64,000 nucleotides of DNA, taken from the NCBI GenBank assembly GCA_030604405.1, contig JAUVVY010000009.1, forward strand, positions 1 through 64,000, read 5' to 3'. The notes beneath the pieces were generated by a model. It was not told the DNA's origin, made no database searches, and was given only the letters and a program-made list of their open reading frames with translations. Source of the DNA: a bacterium (GTDB lineage Bacteria; Armatimonadota; Zipacnadia; Zipacnadales; UBA11051). Made by a program: the position numbers and the translations under genes. Below are positions 9,052 to 17,365 of the stretch, one piece after another (position 1 is the first letter of the stretch; every line of letters begins with the position of its first letter).

Positions 9052-10713
9052 TCAGCGGTTCAGGCCACTGCCGTCGCCTGTTGGGCCCTCGACAGTACCG
9101 GACTGCTCGGCCTGGACCGGTTCGATTTCGTCGGTGTCCTCGCCAGCACTTGCGGCCCGCAGTGCCAGTGCGGCGGTCGGACAGGCCTCGGCACATTCGC
9201 GGGCGACCTTTTCCAGCCCGGCGGCCAGCGGCTCACCAAAAGGCACACTGACGACTACATCGAAACCGCGGCCGACGAAGGTTAAGCCAAGCCGCTCGCG
9301 CGCGTTTTCAGCGATCTGGATGCACAGACCACACGCGATGCACTTGCCAGGCTCATAGATAAGTCCAGGGTGGGTAGTTTCGCGCTGGAATGTGCGGCGC
9401 TGACCCCGGTAGCGCGTCGGACTGGCCTGGTAAAGCATGGCCCACTTGCGGAGCTTGCAGTCATGCAGACCGGGACATTCGCAATGCAGGCAGCGCTGTG
9501 CCTCGGCGCGGGCCTGCTCGTCTGAAAAGCCAATTGCCTCGCCGGCGGCCGGAACCAGGCGGTCATAGGCGGGCGTCCCCGCCGAGAATGTGGCCATTTC
9601 CTGCTCGTTGAGGCGGCCCATGCGCACGGTATAAGGCCGATCCGTGCCACTTATCGGTTCTCCGGCCAGATACTGGGCGATAGCGCAGGCAGCGGCCCTG
9701 CCACTGCTAACAGCGCGGACCGCATGCCTGGAGGGGGATAGGGCAGAGCCTGCGACGAATATGCCGGGCGTAGCTGTCATCTGGGTGCTGCGGTCCGCCT
9801 GCAGGCCCTTAGCGGCCATGAGCAAGCCGAGCCCACCAGATGTCTCCTCGGACATTTCGCCGCTCGCTACGAGCACAGCGTCGAATTCGCGGGACAGGTC
9901 CTCTATGTCAATATCCCGCCCGACCCGTTTGCCGGGCCGCAGTTCAAGGCCAAGTCGGACGATGCTGTGGATCTCGGCGTCCAGCACCTTGCGGGGGAGA
10001 GCCTGCTCGGGGACACCGTAGCGCAGCATCCCCCCGGGCTGCTCGCGGTCGTCAAAGACGGTGCAGGCGTGGCCTGCCTGGAGCAGATAATACGCTGCCG
10101 AAAGCCCCGCCGGGCCGGCCCCGATTATGGCCACTTTCTTGCCCGTCAGTGGCCGGCACTCGGGCACATAGGGCTTGTCTGCGGCGATGTCATAATCACC
10201 CACATGCCGCTTCAGCAGGCGGATAGCGATAGGGCTGTCCAAATCTCCGCGACGGCATCCCTTTTCGCAAAGCTCCGGGCAGATGCGGCCCAGGACTGCG
10301 GGTATCGGGATGTGCTGTTTGACGGTGGCGACCGCCTCTTCCATGCGGCCTTCGGCAATCAGGCGGATCATCGTGGGGATGTCCATGTGCGCCGGGCAGA
10401 TAGCCTGGCACGGGCCCACACAGTCGCCGAGATGATCGCCCAGTAGCAGCTCCAGAGCGGTGCGACGAGCGGTTTTGACTTGCTCGGTTTCGCTTTCTAC
10501 CTCCATGCCGTCTTCTGCCTTGGTTGCGCATGAGGGCACCAGCGTGTCGGAGCCATTGACCCTCACGACACAGACCATGCAGGAGGCTTGTGGCCGGTAG
10601 TTCTGCCTGAAACACAGTATGGGAATCTCAATGCCAAGCTTGTGCGCGGCGTCGAGGATGGTGGCGCCGACTGCGACTTCAACTTCACGGCCATCTATGG
10701 TGAGTTTCGGCAT
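9052..10713 (-). CDS. GltD-like FAD/iron-sulfur oxidoreductase lacking the NAD(P)H domain
   Basis: The 553-residue protein starts with a NuoG/HydA-type [2Fe-2S] domain (C34, C45, C48, C62). A GltD-type twin iron-sulfur region follows (C98, C102, C106 and C145, C149, C153), then an FAD-binding GAGPAG at 198-203. The C-terminal part holds a CLHCEC segment and a ferredoxin-like region with KCIACGLC and CAEACP. In normal GltD-like proteins about 150 residues carrying the second, NAD(P)H-binding Rossmann fold lie between the AVLVASGE strand and the GIFVAGS motif. Here those motifs are only about 30 residues apart, so the pyridine-nucleotide domain is missing. The protein probably passes electrons between the NuoF-like partner upstream and another acceptor through FAD and iron-sulfur centres. 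The ATG at 10713 gives a clean N-terminus; the ribosome site is weak. Confidence 0.87.
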   Translation of the reverse strand: MPKLTIDGREVEVAVGATILDAAHKLGIEIPILCFRQNYRPQASCMVCVVRVNGSDTLVPSCATKAEDGMEVESETEQVKTARRTALELLLGDHLGDCVGPCQAICPAHMDIPTMIRLIAEGRMEEAVATVKQHIPIPAVLGRICPELCEKGCRRGDLDSPIAIRLLKRHVGDYDIAADKPYVPECRPLTGKKVAIIGAGPAGLSAAYYLLQAGHACTVFDDREQPGGMLRYGVPEQALPRKVLDAEIHSIVRLGLELRPGKRVGRDIDIEDLSREFDAVLVASGEMSEETSGGLGLLMAAKGLQADRSTQMTATPGIFVAGSALSPSRHAVRAVSSGRAAACAIAQYLAGEPISGTDRPYTVRMGRLNEQEMATFSAGTPAYDRLVPAAGEAIGFSDEQARAEAQRCLHCECPGLHDCKLRKWAMLYQASPTRYRGQRRTFQRETTHPGLIYEPGKCIACGLCIQIAENARERLGLTFVGRGFDVVVSVPFGEPLAAGLEKVARECAEACPTAALALRAASAGEDTDEIEPVQAEQSGTVEGPTGDGSGLNR

Positions 10714-10759
10714 ATGCTTTATTGTTGCGCGAAAGGCAATTGCGTGCGCTCGCCCGTGA

Positions 10760-13201
10760 CTACTCCACCACCACCGCATCAGACGGGCAGACCTGTCGGC
10801 AGGTGTCGCAGCGAATACATTTTTCCGGGTCAATTTCGTGCTGCTGGTAGGGCGTGAGCGCGATGGCCTCCGCGGGGCAGTGCTGCGCGCACCTGGTGCA
10901 GCCAATGCAGTCGTCGGTGATGCGGTAGGTGATGAGATCTTTACATTTGCCTGCGGGGCACTTACCGTCCAGGTGCGCCTGGTATTCTTCACGGAAATAG
11001 CGCAACGTGGTCAGTACGGGGTTGGGAGCGGTCTGCCCGAGGCCGCAGAGACTGGTGCTCTTTACCATTATCGCCAGCTCTTCAAGTTTCTCCAGGTCGC
11101 CCGCTTTGCCCTGGCCGGCACACAGCCCTGCGATGATGTCCAGCATCCTGCGAGTGCCGACGCGACAGGGCGTGCACTTGCCGCAGGACTCGCGCTGGGT
11201 GAACTCGAGGAAGTAGCGGGCGACATCGAGCATGCAGTCGCTGTCGTCCATGACCACCAGGCCGCCGGACCCCATGATGGCGCCGGCCCCAGTGAGCGCC
11301 TCGTAGTCCACCGGCGTGTCGGCCAGATGCGCCGGTATGCAGCCGCCGGAGGGGCCGCCGATCTGCACCGCCTTAAAGCTCCGGCCCTCAGCGACACCGC
11401 CGCCGATTTCATTGACGATCTCGCGGATCGTTATGCCCATGGGGACTTCTATCAGCCCGCCCCGCTTGACTTTCCCCGTCAGGGAGAAGACCTTTGTGCC
11501 CTTGCTCTGTTGCGAGCCCAGGCCGGCAAAGGCCTCCGGTCCATTGCGGATAATCCACGGGACCAGAGCCAGGGTCTCGACATTGTTGACGCAGGTTGGC
11601 CGGCCCCAGAGACCGCTGTTGGCCGGGTACGGAGGACGCAGCCGGGGCGAGCCGCGGCGGCCCTCGAGCGAGGCTATCAGTCCGGTCTCCTCGCCACAGA
11701 CGAAGGCGCCAGCGCCCTCCGTGATGCCCAGGCGCAGGCTGAAATCACTGCCGAAGATATTGTCTCCCAGCAGGCTCTGCGCCTCGCAGATCCGGATAGC
11801 TTCGCGGACGCGGCGCACGGCCAGGGCGTACTCGGCGCGGATGTAGAGGACAGCTTCGCGCGCCCCCACTGCGTGAGCCGCGATGGCCAGACCCTCCAGG
11901 ACCCTGAACGGGTACGACTCTAGCAGCATACGATCCATGAAGGCGCCCGGATCGCCCTCGTCGCCATTGCAGATGACATACTTCGTGTCGCCGGGGGCCT
12001 GGCGTACAAGCTCCCACTTGCGGCCGGTCGGAAAACCCGCTCCGCCGCGACCACGCAGTCCGGAGCGGGTCATGCTTTCGATTACCTGATTCGCTGCCAG
12101 TTCGGTGAGGCACTTGCGCAGGGCCTCAAAGCCGTCGTGGGCCAGATAGTCGTCGAGGTTGAGCGGGTCGGCGGTACCGTAGAGCTCGGTGGCCAGGTGT
12201 TGCTGCGGGCCGAGAAAGGCGCAAACGGGCGCGTCCCGCACGTCGAGAGCGTACCTGTTAACCGGCTCCCAGGCTTCGTCGGTCAGGATTCGGTCCACGG
12301 TCTGGCTAACCGCCGATTTTAGCTTGCGCACAAAGCCTCTGGGCTCAAAGTGGCGACGCACGATCGCCTCGGCATCGGCAGGCTGGACCTTCGCATAGAC
12401 CGCAGGGGGTTCACCGGGCACCAGCACCTCCACTAGTGGCGTCTGGTGACACATACCCACGCACCCGACCGGCTTGACCACCGCGGGCGCGCCGATTGCT
12501 CGCAGCGCTTTCTGCAGCTCGCCAAGCACGTCCATGCTGCCTCCGGCAATGCAGCAGGAGCCCACCCCGATTCTTATCTCCGCCAGGCCGTCGATCGGTG
12601 CCTCATCCCGCACGGGCCGCTGGTCCACTACCCCGCGCCTCTGCAGCTCCAAGAAATCCTGCAGCATCCGGGCCACACCGTCAGGAGTCAGATGGCCGTA
12701 CGTGACGCCGTCTATCTGAACCACCGGTGCCAACGTGCAGCAGCCCAGGCAGTCCACGCGCTCCAGAGTGAACAGCCTGTCATCGGTGGTATCGGTCTCT
12801 TCGTCCAGTCCCAGGTGGCGGCGCAGGGCCTCACTTACGTGGGTGGCGCCTTTGACGTGACATGCGGTGCCGTGGCAGATGCTGATTATGTGCCGGCCGA
12901 CGGGACTATGTCGGAGCTTGGCATAGAAAGTGGCGACCCCCACAATTGCTGCGGGGCTAATCTCGGTGATCTCGCACACCCGCTGGAGAGCCGCTTGCGG
13001 CAGGTAGCGGTAGTGCTTCTGCAGGGCCTGCAGGAGGGGGATAACGGCGTCAGGCCCGCTCCCGACTTCCGCCACTATCTGGTCAACGAAGGCAAGGTCC
13101 AGCTCCTGCGGCTCAGTGGCACTGGCATCGCCGACAGGCGGCTCATACCGGCGCTGCTGCGTACTTTGTGCCGTCTCGCTATTGACTGATTCTGTTGACA
13201 T
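10760..13201 (-). CDS. NuoE-NuoF-ferredoxin fusion, NADH-oxidising flavin/iron-sulfur subunit
   Basis: This 813-residue protein joins four modules. Residues about 30-170 are a NuoE-like thioredoxin fold with [2Fe-2S] ligands C109, C114, C151 and C155. Residues about 205-280 form a second thioredoxin-like ferredoxin with C216/C217, C247 and C251. Residues about 300-740 are NuoF-like, with an NADH site GRGGAGFPTGRKW, an FMN segment GDEGDPGAFMDR, and the [4Fe-4S] ligands ESCGKCTPC plus SLCGLGQ. The C-terminus (from about 758) has two [4Fe-4S] ferredoxin motifs. This is the plan of the NADH-handling subunits of HydB, HndC, HoxF and NAD-dependent formate dehydrogenases. No hydrogenase or formate dehydrogenase is nearby, so electrons probably go to the flavoprotein and membrane iron-sulfur genes of this same operon. 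Confidence 0.92.
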   Translation of the reverse strand: MSTESVNSETAQSTQQRRYEPPVGDASATEPQELDLAFVDQIVAEVGSGPDAVIPLLQALQKHYRYLPQAALQRVCEITEISPAAIVGVATFYAKLRHSPVGRHIISICHGTACHVKGATHVSEALRRHLGLDEETDTTDDRLFTLERVDCLGCCTLAPVVQIDGVTYGHLTPDGVARMLQDFLELQRRGVVDQRPVRDEAPIDGLAEIRIGVGSCCIAGGSMDVLGELQKALRAIGAPAVVKPVGCVGMCHQTPLVEVLVPGEPPAVYAKVQPADAEAIVRRHFEPRGFVRKLKSAVSQTVDRILTDEAWEPVNRYALDVRDAPVCAFLGPQQHLATELYGTADPLNLDDYLAHDGFEALRKCLTELAANQVIESMTRSGLRGRGGAGFPTGRKWELVRQAPGDTKYVICNGDEGDPGAFMDRMLLESYPFRVLEGLAIAAHAVGAREAVLYIRAEYALAVRRVREAIRICEAQSLLGDNIFGSDFSLRLGITEGAGAFVCGEETGLIASLEGRRGSPRLRPPYPANSGLWGRPTCVNNVETLALVPWIIRNGPEAFAGLGSQQSKGTKVFSLTGKVKRGGLIEVPMGITIREIVNEIGGGVAEGRSFKAVQIGGPSGGCIPAHLADTPVDYEALTGAGAIMGSGGLVVMDDSDCMLDVARYFLEFTQRESCGKCTPCRVGTRRMLDIIAGLCAGQGKAGDLEKLEELAIMVKSTSLCGLGQTAPNPVLTTLRYFREEYQAHLDGKCPAGKCKDLITYRITDDCIGCTRCAQHCPAEAIALTPYQQHEIDPEKCIRCDTCRQVCPSDAVVVE

Positions 13202-13222
13202 CGCTGCCGCTCAATGTTCGAT

Positions 13223-15223
13223 TTATTGGCTACCTATACAGAACAGATTCTTATCGCCGCGGATGTAGATCTTCCCTGCGACGAAAGCCGGTGTTGCATA
13301 GAGCGCTTCGCTGAGCTTACCCGTGCCGACTGCCTTGAACTTGCGTGCCGCCTCGAAAATGTGCGTCACACCGTCCTCATCAGCGAGATAGACGTAGTCA
13401 CCCACGATGGTCGGAGACGATGTGAACGAGGTCTCCAGGTCGTGCTCCCAGACCTTGGCTCCGTCCTTCGCGTCATAGCAGGTGACGACGCCGTAGCTGG
13501 CGGCGACAAAGACGAGTTGCCCGTTGCTGGCGGGGCTGGCCATATCGGGCATATTCTCATCGGCGGACCAGACTATTTCGCCTTCATCCCCCTCGCCAGG
13601 TGCGGGTGGCCGGATGGCAAACAGACCAGCCATGTCGTTGCAGGCGAACACCAGCCCACCGGCGTAGGCAGGTGTGGGCCCGATGTCGCTGCTGAGACAT
13701 TCTGTGCGCCACAGCTCCTTCCCCGTGATGGGGTCGTAGGAAATGACGAAGGGGTCGGCGCAGGTGATAACCTCGTCGCGTTGGCCGGTATTGATGAGGA
13801 TAGGGCTGGCCCAGGAGTTTGGAACCGGCCGCTCGGTGCGCCACACCGTCTTGCCGGTGGCCGTGTCCAGCGCCAGCAGAGTTGATTGCTCCTCCTCAGG
13901 ATCATAGCCCTGGTCAAACTGTATGATGACAATATTGCGATATGTGATCAAGGAAGATGCGTGTCCATATAGATTGTCCGGCGTGCCGAGGGCCTTGGCC
14001 CACACCGGCTTGCCCTCGAAGTCGAAGGCCGCGATGTCGCCGTTGGCAAACATCGCAAAGACCCGCTGCCCATCGGTAGCCATAGTAGGGGCCGCGAACC
14101 CCGTTTGCTCATTTACCTCGGGCGGCTCCTCGCCGGCACTCTCCTCTATCTTCACCTGCTGTTTCCAGACCATTTCGCCGGTAGCGGCGTCCAGGCAATA
14201 GACCCCACGCCGCTTGTCGTCGGCACCGCTCAGAAATATGCGTCCGTCCCAAAATATCGGCGAGTTGTTTCCCGGCAGAGCTATGGCTGTTTTCCACAGG
14301 ACAGCTTTTCCCTTGTCACTGTCCCACTGTGTCGGGAACCCGTCGCTCATGGCCTGGCCTGCACCAGGGCCGCGAAACACCGGCCAGTTCCTGGCGATCT
14401 GGTCCGCCGTTGGGTGCGGACCTTCCGAGGTCGCGACCGCCAGCCCGGAGGGCTGCTCATCGGTTGGAGATGGCGCTGGTTTGTCTGGAGAGGTAACCGC
14501 CTCAGCGGGCGGTCCGGCCTCTCCCGGAGGGCCAGGAGGCCCGGAAGGCCCAAGAGGTCCGGGAGGGCCAGGAGGGCCAGGAGATCCGGCAGCAGGCGGC
14601 TGGCTTTCCGGGGCGGCAGCTTCGCGAGTTTCAGCGGGTGTGGGCAGCACGCTATCAAGAGGCTTCTCGCCGGTGTCCAGGAATGCAGCCTGCTGCGCGG
14701 CCTTGACGTATTCGGAGGAGATGTCGTGGCGGGCGAGCACCGCTACGGTTATCAGGAAGCCCGCCATCAGCAGGCCCAAAACGGCCACGGAACGCCTGCC
14801 CAGGGCGGCTTCTACCCATGATGCGCCGGCACGTTCGGGGCTAGGAGTGGGAGCCCTGGCCCGACACCGGCCCACAAGATGCAGCGCCACCAGCAACACT
14901 GCCAGGCCCGCCAGCAGCAGGTATATTCCCTGGATGGCACGGGTCCGGGTCTTGAAGTAGGTATTGCGGATCTGCACGTCCAGGTCGCGAATTTGCTTCC
15001 TTATCTGGTCGTTTTCGGGTTGCTTGGCCAGTTCGCCCTTGAGCATCTCTATCTGGGCCGGTTTTATAGGATCAGCGGCCCGCGCCTGAACGAAGTTCGC
15101 GACCAGAAGACCCAAAACCACCAGGCAAAACACTAAGGCCACCACGGCAGTGGTGAGCGCTGCCTGGTAGTATATGTTGTCGGATTTGCCGTTGCCGGCC
15201 TCAGGGACAGGCGCTTGTGTCAT
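13223..15223 (-). CDS. Membrane-anchored PQQ-like propeller with collagen-like segment
   Basis: The start at 15223 gives an ATGA overlap with the upstream polyferredoxin gene and a 666-residue protein. It has membrane helices at about residues 20-42, 92-110 and 135-155, with a Lys/Glu/Gln-rich coiled-coil-like stretch between the first two. Nine Gly-X-Y triplets rich in proline follow at about 212-241. The C-terminal half (about 280-666) is a PQQ-like propeller opening with WPVFRGPGAG, with blades containing ALDTATGKTVW and KELWRTE. The anchor plus stalk would hold the propeller outside the cytoplasmic membrane, next to the NapH-like protein encoded immediately upstream. A Gly-X-Y stalk on a propeller is unusual. 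The propeller has no obvious catalytic residues. Confidence 0.85.
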   Translation of the reverse strand: MTQAPVPEAGNGKSDNIYYQAALTTAVVALVFCLVVLGLLVANFVQARAADPIKPAQIEMLKGELAKQPENDQIRKQIRDLDVQIRNTYFKTRTRAIQGIYLLLAGLAVLLVALHLVGRCRARAPTPSPERAGASWVEAALGRRSVAVLGLLMAGFLITVAVLARHDISSEYVKAAQQAAFLDTGEKPLDSVLPTPAETREAAAPESQPPAAGSPGPPGPPGPLGPSGPPGPPGEAGPPAEAVTSPDKPAPSPTDEQPSGLAVATSEGPHPTADQIARNWPVFRGPGAGQAMSDGFPTQWDSDKGKAVLWKTAIALPGNNSPIFWDGRIFLSGADDKRRGVYCLDAATGEMVWKQQVKIEESAGEEPPEVNEQTGFAAPTMATDGQRVFAMFANGDIAAFDFEGKPVWAKALGTPDNLYGHASSLITYRNIVIIQFDQGYDPEEEQSTLLALDTATGKTVWRTERPVPNSWASPILINTGQRDEVITCADPFVISYDPITGKELWRTECLSSDIGPTPAYAGGLVFACNDMAGLFAIRPPAPGEGDEGEIVWSADENMPDMASPASNGQLVFVAASYGVVTCYDAKDGAKVWEHDLETSFTSSPTIVGDYVYLADEDGVTHIFEAARKFKAVGTGKLSEALYATPAFVAGKIYIRGDKNLFCIGSQ

Positions 15224-16554
15224 TGCGGCCGCTCCGTATCGATGCTTGCATCTGCGTGCTCGTGGACAGGTGTTTGCCCGCCGGCCAGGGCTTGCACTCT
15301 GGCGTGCTCGACAGGGCATAAGGCATAACAGCGGGCGCAGGCCATGCAGGCCGCCGGGTCCGCCTGGTATTCCTGGCTGTGGCGCCGGACGGACATGCAG
15401 ATTATTCTCAGCCCCAGCACCAGCCCGATCCACGCGCCTAGTATCCAGGAGCCCGTGTCAAACCTCTTTCTGATTGCAGCGGCCTCGCGGTAGGCGTCCA
15501 TATTCGGCAGTCCGTGGATAAAGAACGCTTCGGTTGCCTCGGTCCGACCCTCGACCCGCCCCTGCTCTTCGAGCCACAGGCGGTCCGCCAGGCGCACTTC
15601 AGGATGCACCTGCGCCAGGAGCGGGCTGCCCAGGCGCACCAGGCCCGCGCCCGCCAGCACCAGTATGGGCAGCAGAGCCAGCAGCACCGCAAGCCGCGTC
15701 TTGCCTTCCTGGCGGCTGACTGTGCCGACTTCCGGCGTCGGCGGCTTAATGGCCCCGTAGGGGCAGGCGTCGGCGCACAGATGGCAAGCGTGACAGTCCT
15801 CCGGGCTGATCTTCACCTGCCACTTGGCAAACGGCGACAACAGTCGCAGCAGGACGCCGTAAGGACACAGGTAGCGGCAGTATGGGCGGCCGACAACCGT
15901 GGCCAAAAGCAGCATGGCCACGCCGAAGATCAACATTCCCACGCTCCCGCCCATCCTGAAGAACAGTACGAACGGGTCGTACTGGCAGATTATGAAGGCG
16001 CTTTCAGTCGCGGCAAAAAGTACTGCCACGCCCAGGTAAAAGTATGGCACGGTGCCCAGGGCGTTGTCCAGCCACAGCGGCACCTTTACAGGGCGCAGCA
16101 GCACCACTTCCTGCGCCATCCCCAGCGGACACACCCCGGCACAGAAGACCCGCCCGAAGAAAAGCGCGAACAACAGGGGCAGCAGAAAAAACGCGCCTGC
16201 CGTAACGGGTAGGACGTAATTGTCGTTCCAAAGCGCTAGCGCCACGTTTTGAATGGCACCGATGGAACAGATGCAGCCGTGGCGGTAAAAGCCAAAGTAA
16301 AGCAGCGAGAATATTACCAGCACTACCAGGTCACGTCTAGAGCGTTTTTTCAGCACAAGGTAGGCCGCCAGGGCCAGGGCCGCAAAAAGCACCCCGATGT
16401 CTATATATGAAAGGACCTGGTCCCTGGGCTGCGGTGTTGTAATCTGTGGGAACTGGTATCCTTGAGAGAACTCCGGCGAAGGGAATCTCTCGGTCGCGAG
16501 TGCCGCCACGGACAGATAAAGCAACAGCAGCACCAGGCAAGCAATCCTTAGCAT
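15220..16554 (-). CDS. NapH/NosR-like membrane polyferredoxin
   Basis: The 444-residue protein has an N-terminal hydrophobic segment and about five further membrane helices. Two CxxxCP motifs (FCAGVCP and YCRYLCP) flank helices as in NapH and NosR, and a third cysteine pair lies in HGCICSIG. A ferredoxin motif DCHACHLCADACP follows at about residue 250, and another, ACMACARCYALCP, closes the protein after the last helix. Proteins of this kind move electrons from the quinone pool or a cytoplasmic donor across or along the membrane to exported acceptors. Its neighbours are two Tat-type iron-sulfur proteins on one side and a NuoEF-like enzyme on the other, which supports a trans-membrane electron path. 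An FMN-binding domain as in NosR/RnfG is not present. Confidence 0.88.
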   Translation of the reverse strand: MLRIACLVLLLLYLSVAALATERFPSPEFSQGYQFPQITTPQPRDQVLSYIDIGVLFAALALAAYLVLKKRSRRDLVVLVIFSLLYFGFYRHGCICSIGAIQNVALALWNDNYVLPVTAGAFFLLPLLFALFFGRVFCAGVCPLGMAQEVVLLRPVKVPLWLDNALGTVPYFYLGVAVLFAATESAFIICQYDPFVLFFRMGGSVGMLIFGVAMLLLATVVGRPYCRYLCPYGVLLRLLSPFAKWQVKISPEDCHACHLCADACPYGAIKPPTPEVGTVSRQEGKTRLAVLLALLPILVLAGAGLVRLGSPLLAQVHPEVRLADRLWLEEQGRVEGRTEATEAFFIHGLPNMDAYREAAAIRKRFDTGSWILGAWIGLVLGLRIICMSVRRHSQEYQADPAACMACARCYALCPVEHARVQALAGGQTPVHEHADASIDTERPQ

Positions 16555-16561
16555 ACGGTTC

Positions 16562-17122
16562 CTAGCCTTTGGTCTGCAGTAGGTATGGCTTGGCCGCCGG
16601 CACGCGGACTATGGCGTCGGACGGACACACGTCGGCGATAGCGCACTGGTTGCAGTTGATGCAGCGGTCATGGCGGATCTGGAGAATCAGCGATCCGTTG
16701 CCGAACGTCTGGCACCCCTTCACACAGACGCCGCAGCCGATGCACTTGGACTCATCTATCACGTACTGGTAGTAGGGGTCCTCTACGAAGCTGCGGCGAA
16801 TGGCGTTAGTGGGGCAGCGCTGATTCTCCGCGGCCTCGGTGTCGTCGGGGCGCTGGTCCGCAAGATATCCGAAGCACAGCTCACAGTAGCCGCAGATGGC
16901 GTATTCATGTACACACTTGACCGCTGAGGGGTTCAGCACGCATGCGGTCGCGCACTTCTCGCACTGCGTGCACTTGTCCGGATCTATCTGCCAGACAGTT
17001 GACTGAGCGCGGCCACGGGACACCACTCCGCCGAGCAGCCCGCCTATGGTCAGCAGCCCGGCACCCCGGACGCACTCGGTGAGAAACTCGCGTCTGGTCA
17101 TCTTCCTGGGCTCGTCGGACAT
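16562..17122 (-). CDS. Tat-type 4Fe-4S ferredoxin (NapG-like)
   Basis: The 186-residue protein starts with a twin-arginine signal (MTRREFLTE near residues 8-16, then a hydrophobic GAGLLTIGGLLGG), so it should be exported folded with its clusters. Four cysteine groups follow: CTQCEKCATAC near residue 50, a CGYCELC group with an RCPTNA closing cysteine, CIGCGVCVKGC near 128, and CINCNQCAIADVCP near 158. This four-cluster layout is that of NapG, HybA and related electron-transfer subunits. It lies 7 bp from the NapH-like gene, and NapG-NapH pairs are a known quinol-oxidising module. Its ATG overlaps the stop of the small Tat protein gene by one base, so the three are coupled. Confidence 0.88.
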   Translation of the reverse strand: MSDEPRKMTRREFLTECVRGAGLLTIGGLLGGVVSRGRAQSTVWQIDPDKCTQCEKCATACVLNPSAVKCVHEYAICGYCELCFGYLADQRPDDTEAAENQRCPTNAIRRSFVEDPYYQYVIDESKCIGCGVCVKGCQTFGNGSLILQIRHDRCINCNQCAIADVCPSDAIVRVPAAKPYLLQTKG

Positions 17123-17346
17123 TATTGTTGTTTCCTCGACATTGCCTCTTTGGCCGACATGGCCTGGGGTAGGTGGCAGGCTTCAAACCTGCCGCAGCCA
17201 CGGCAAATGCCCTGGTTGATGCAATTTTCCCCATCGCGGTCGAGCAAGACGCCGATTCCGCCGCCGAGCAGTAACACAAGCCCGTACCTGCCTATTTCGC
17301 ACAGGAATTCGCGCCTCGTCATTTTCCTGTCTTCTTCAGAGGTCAA
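17122..17346 (-). CDS. Small Tat-type iron-sulfur protein
   Basis: The 74-residue protein has a twin-arginine motif TRREFLCE and a short hydrophobic stretch (YGLVLLLGGGIGVLL). A cysteine cluster of the form Cx5CxxCx5C (CINQGICRGCGRF then C) ends the mature part. Four cysteines in about 16 residues could bind one iron-sulfur cluster. The N-terminal TRREFL resembles the signal of the larger Tat ferredoxin that follows, so the pair may have arisen by partial duplication. The TTG at 17346 has an AGGAG site six bases upstream; an ATG at 17322 is an alternative. I know no characterised protein of this form. It probably acts with the NapH/NapG-like neighbours outside the membrane. Confidence 0.7.
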   Translation of the reverse strand: MTSEEDRKMTRREFLCEIGRYGLVLLLGGGIGVLLDRDGENCINQGICRGCGRFEACHLPQAMSAKEAMSRKQQ

Positions 17347-17365
17347 TCCATTCTCCTACTTTGGT

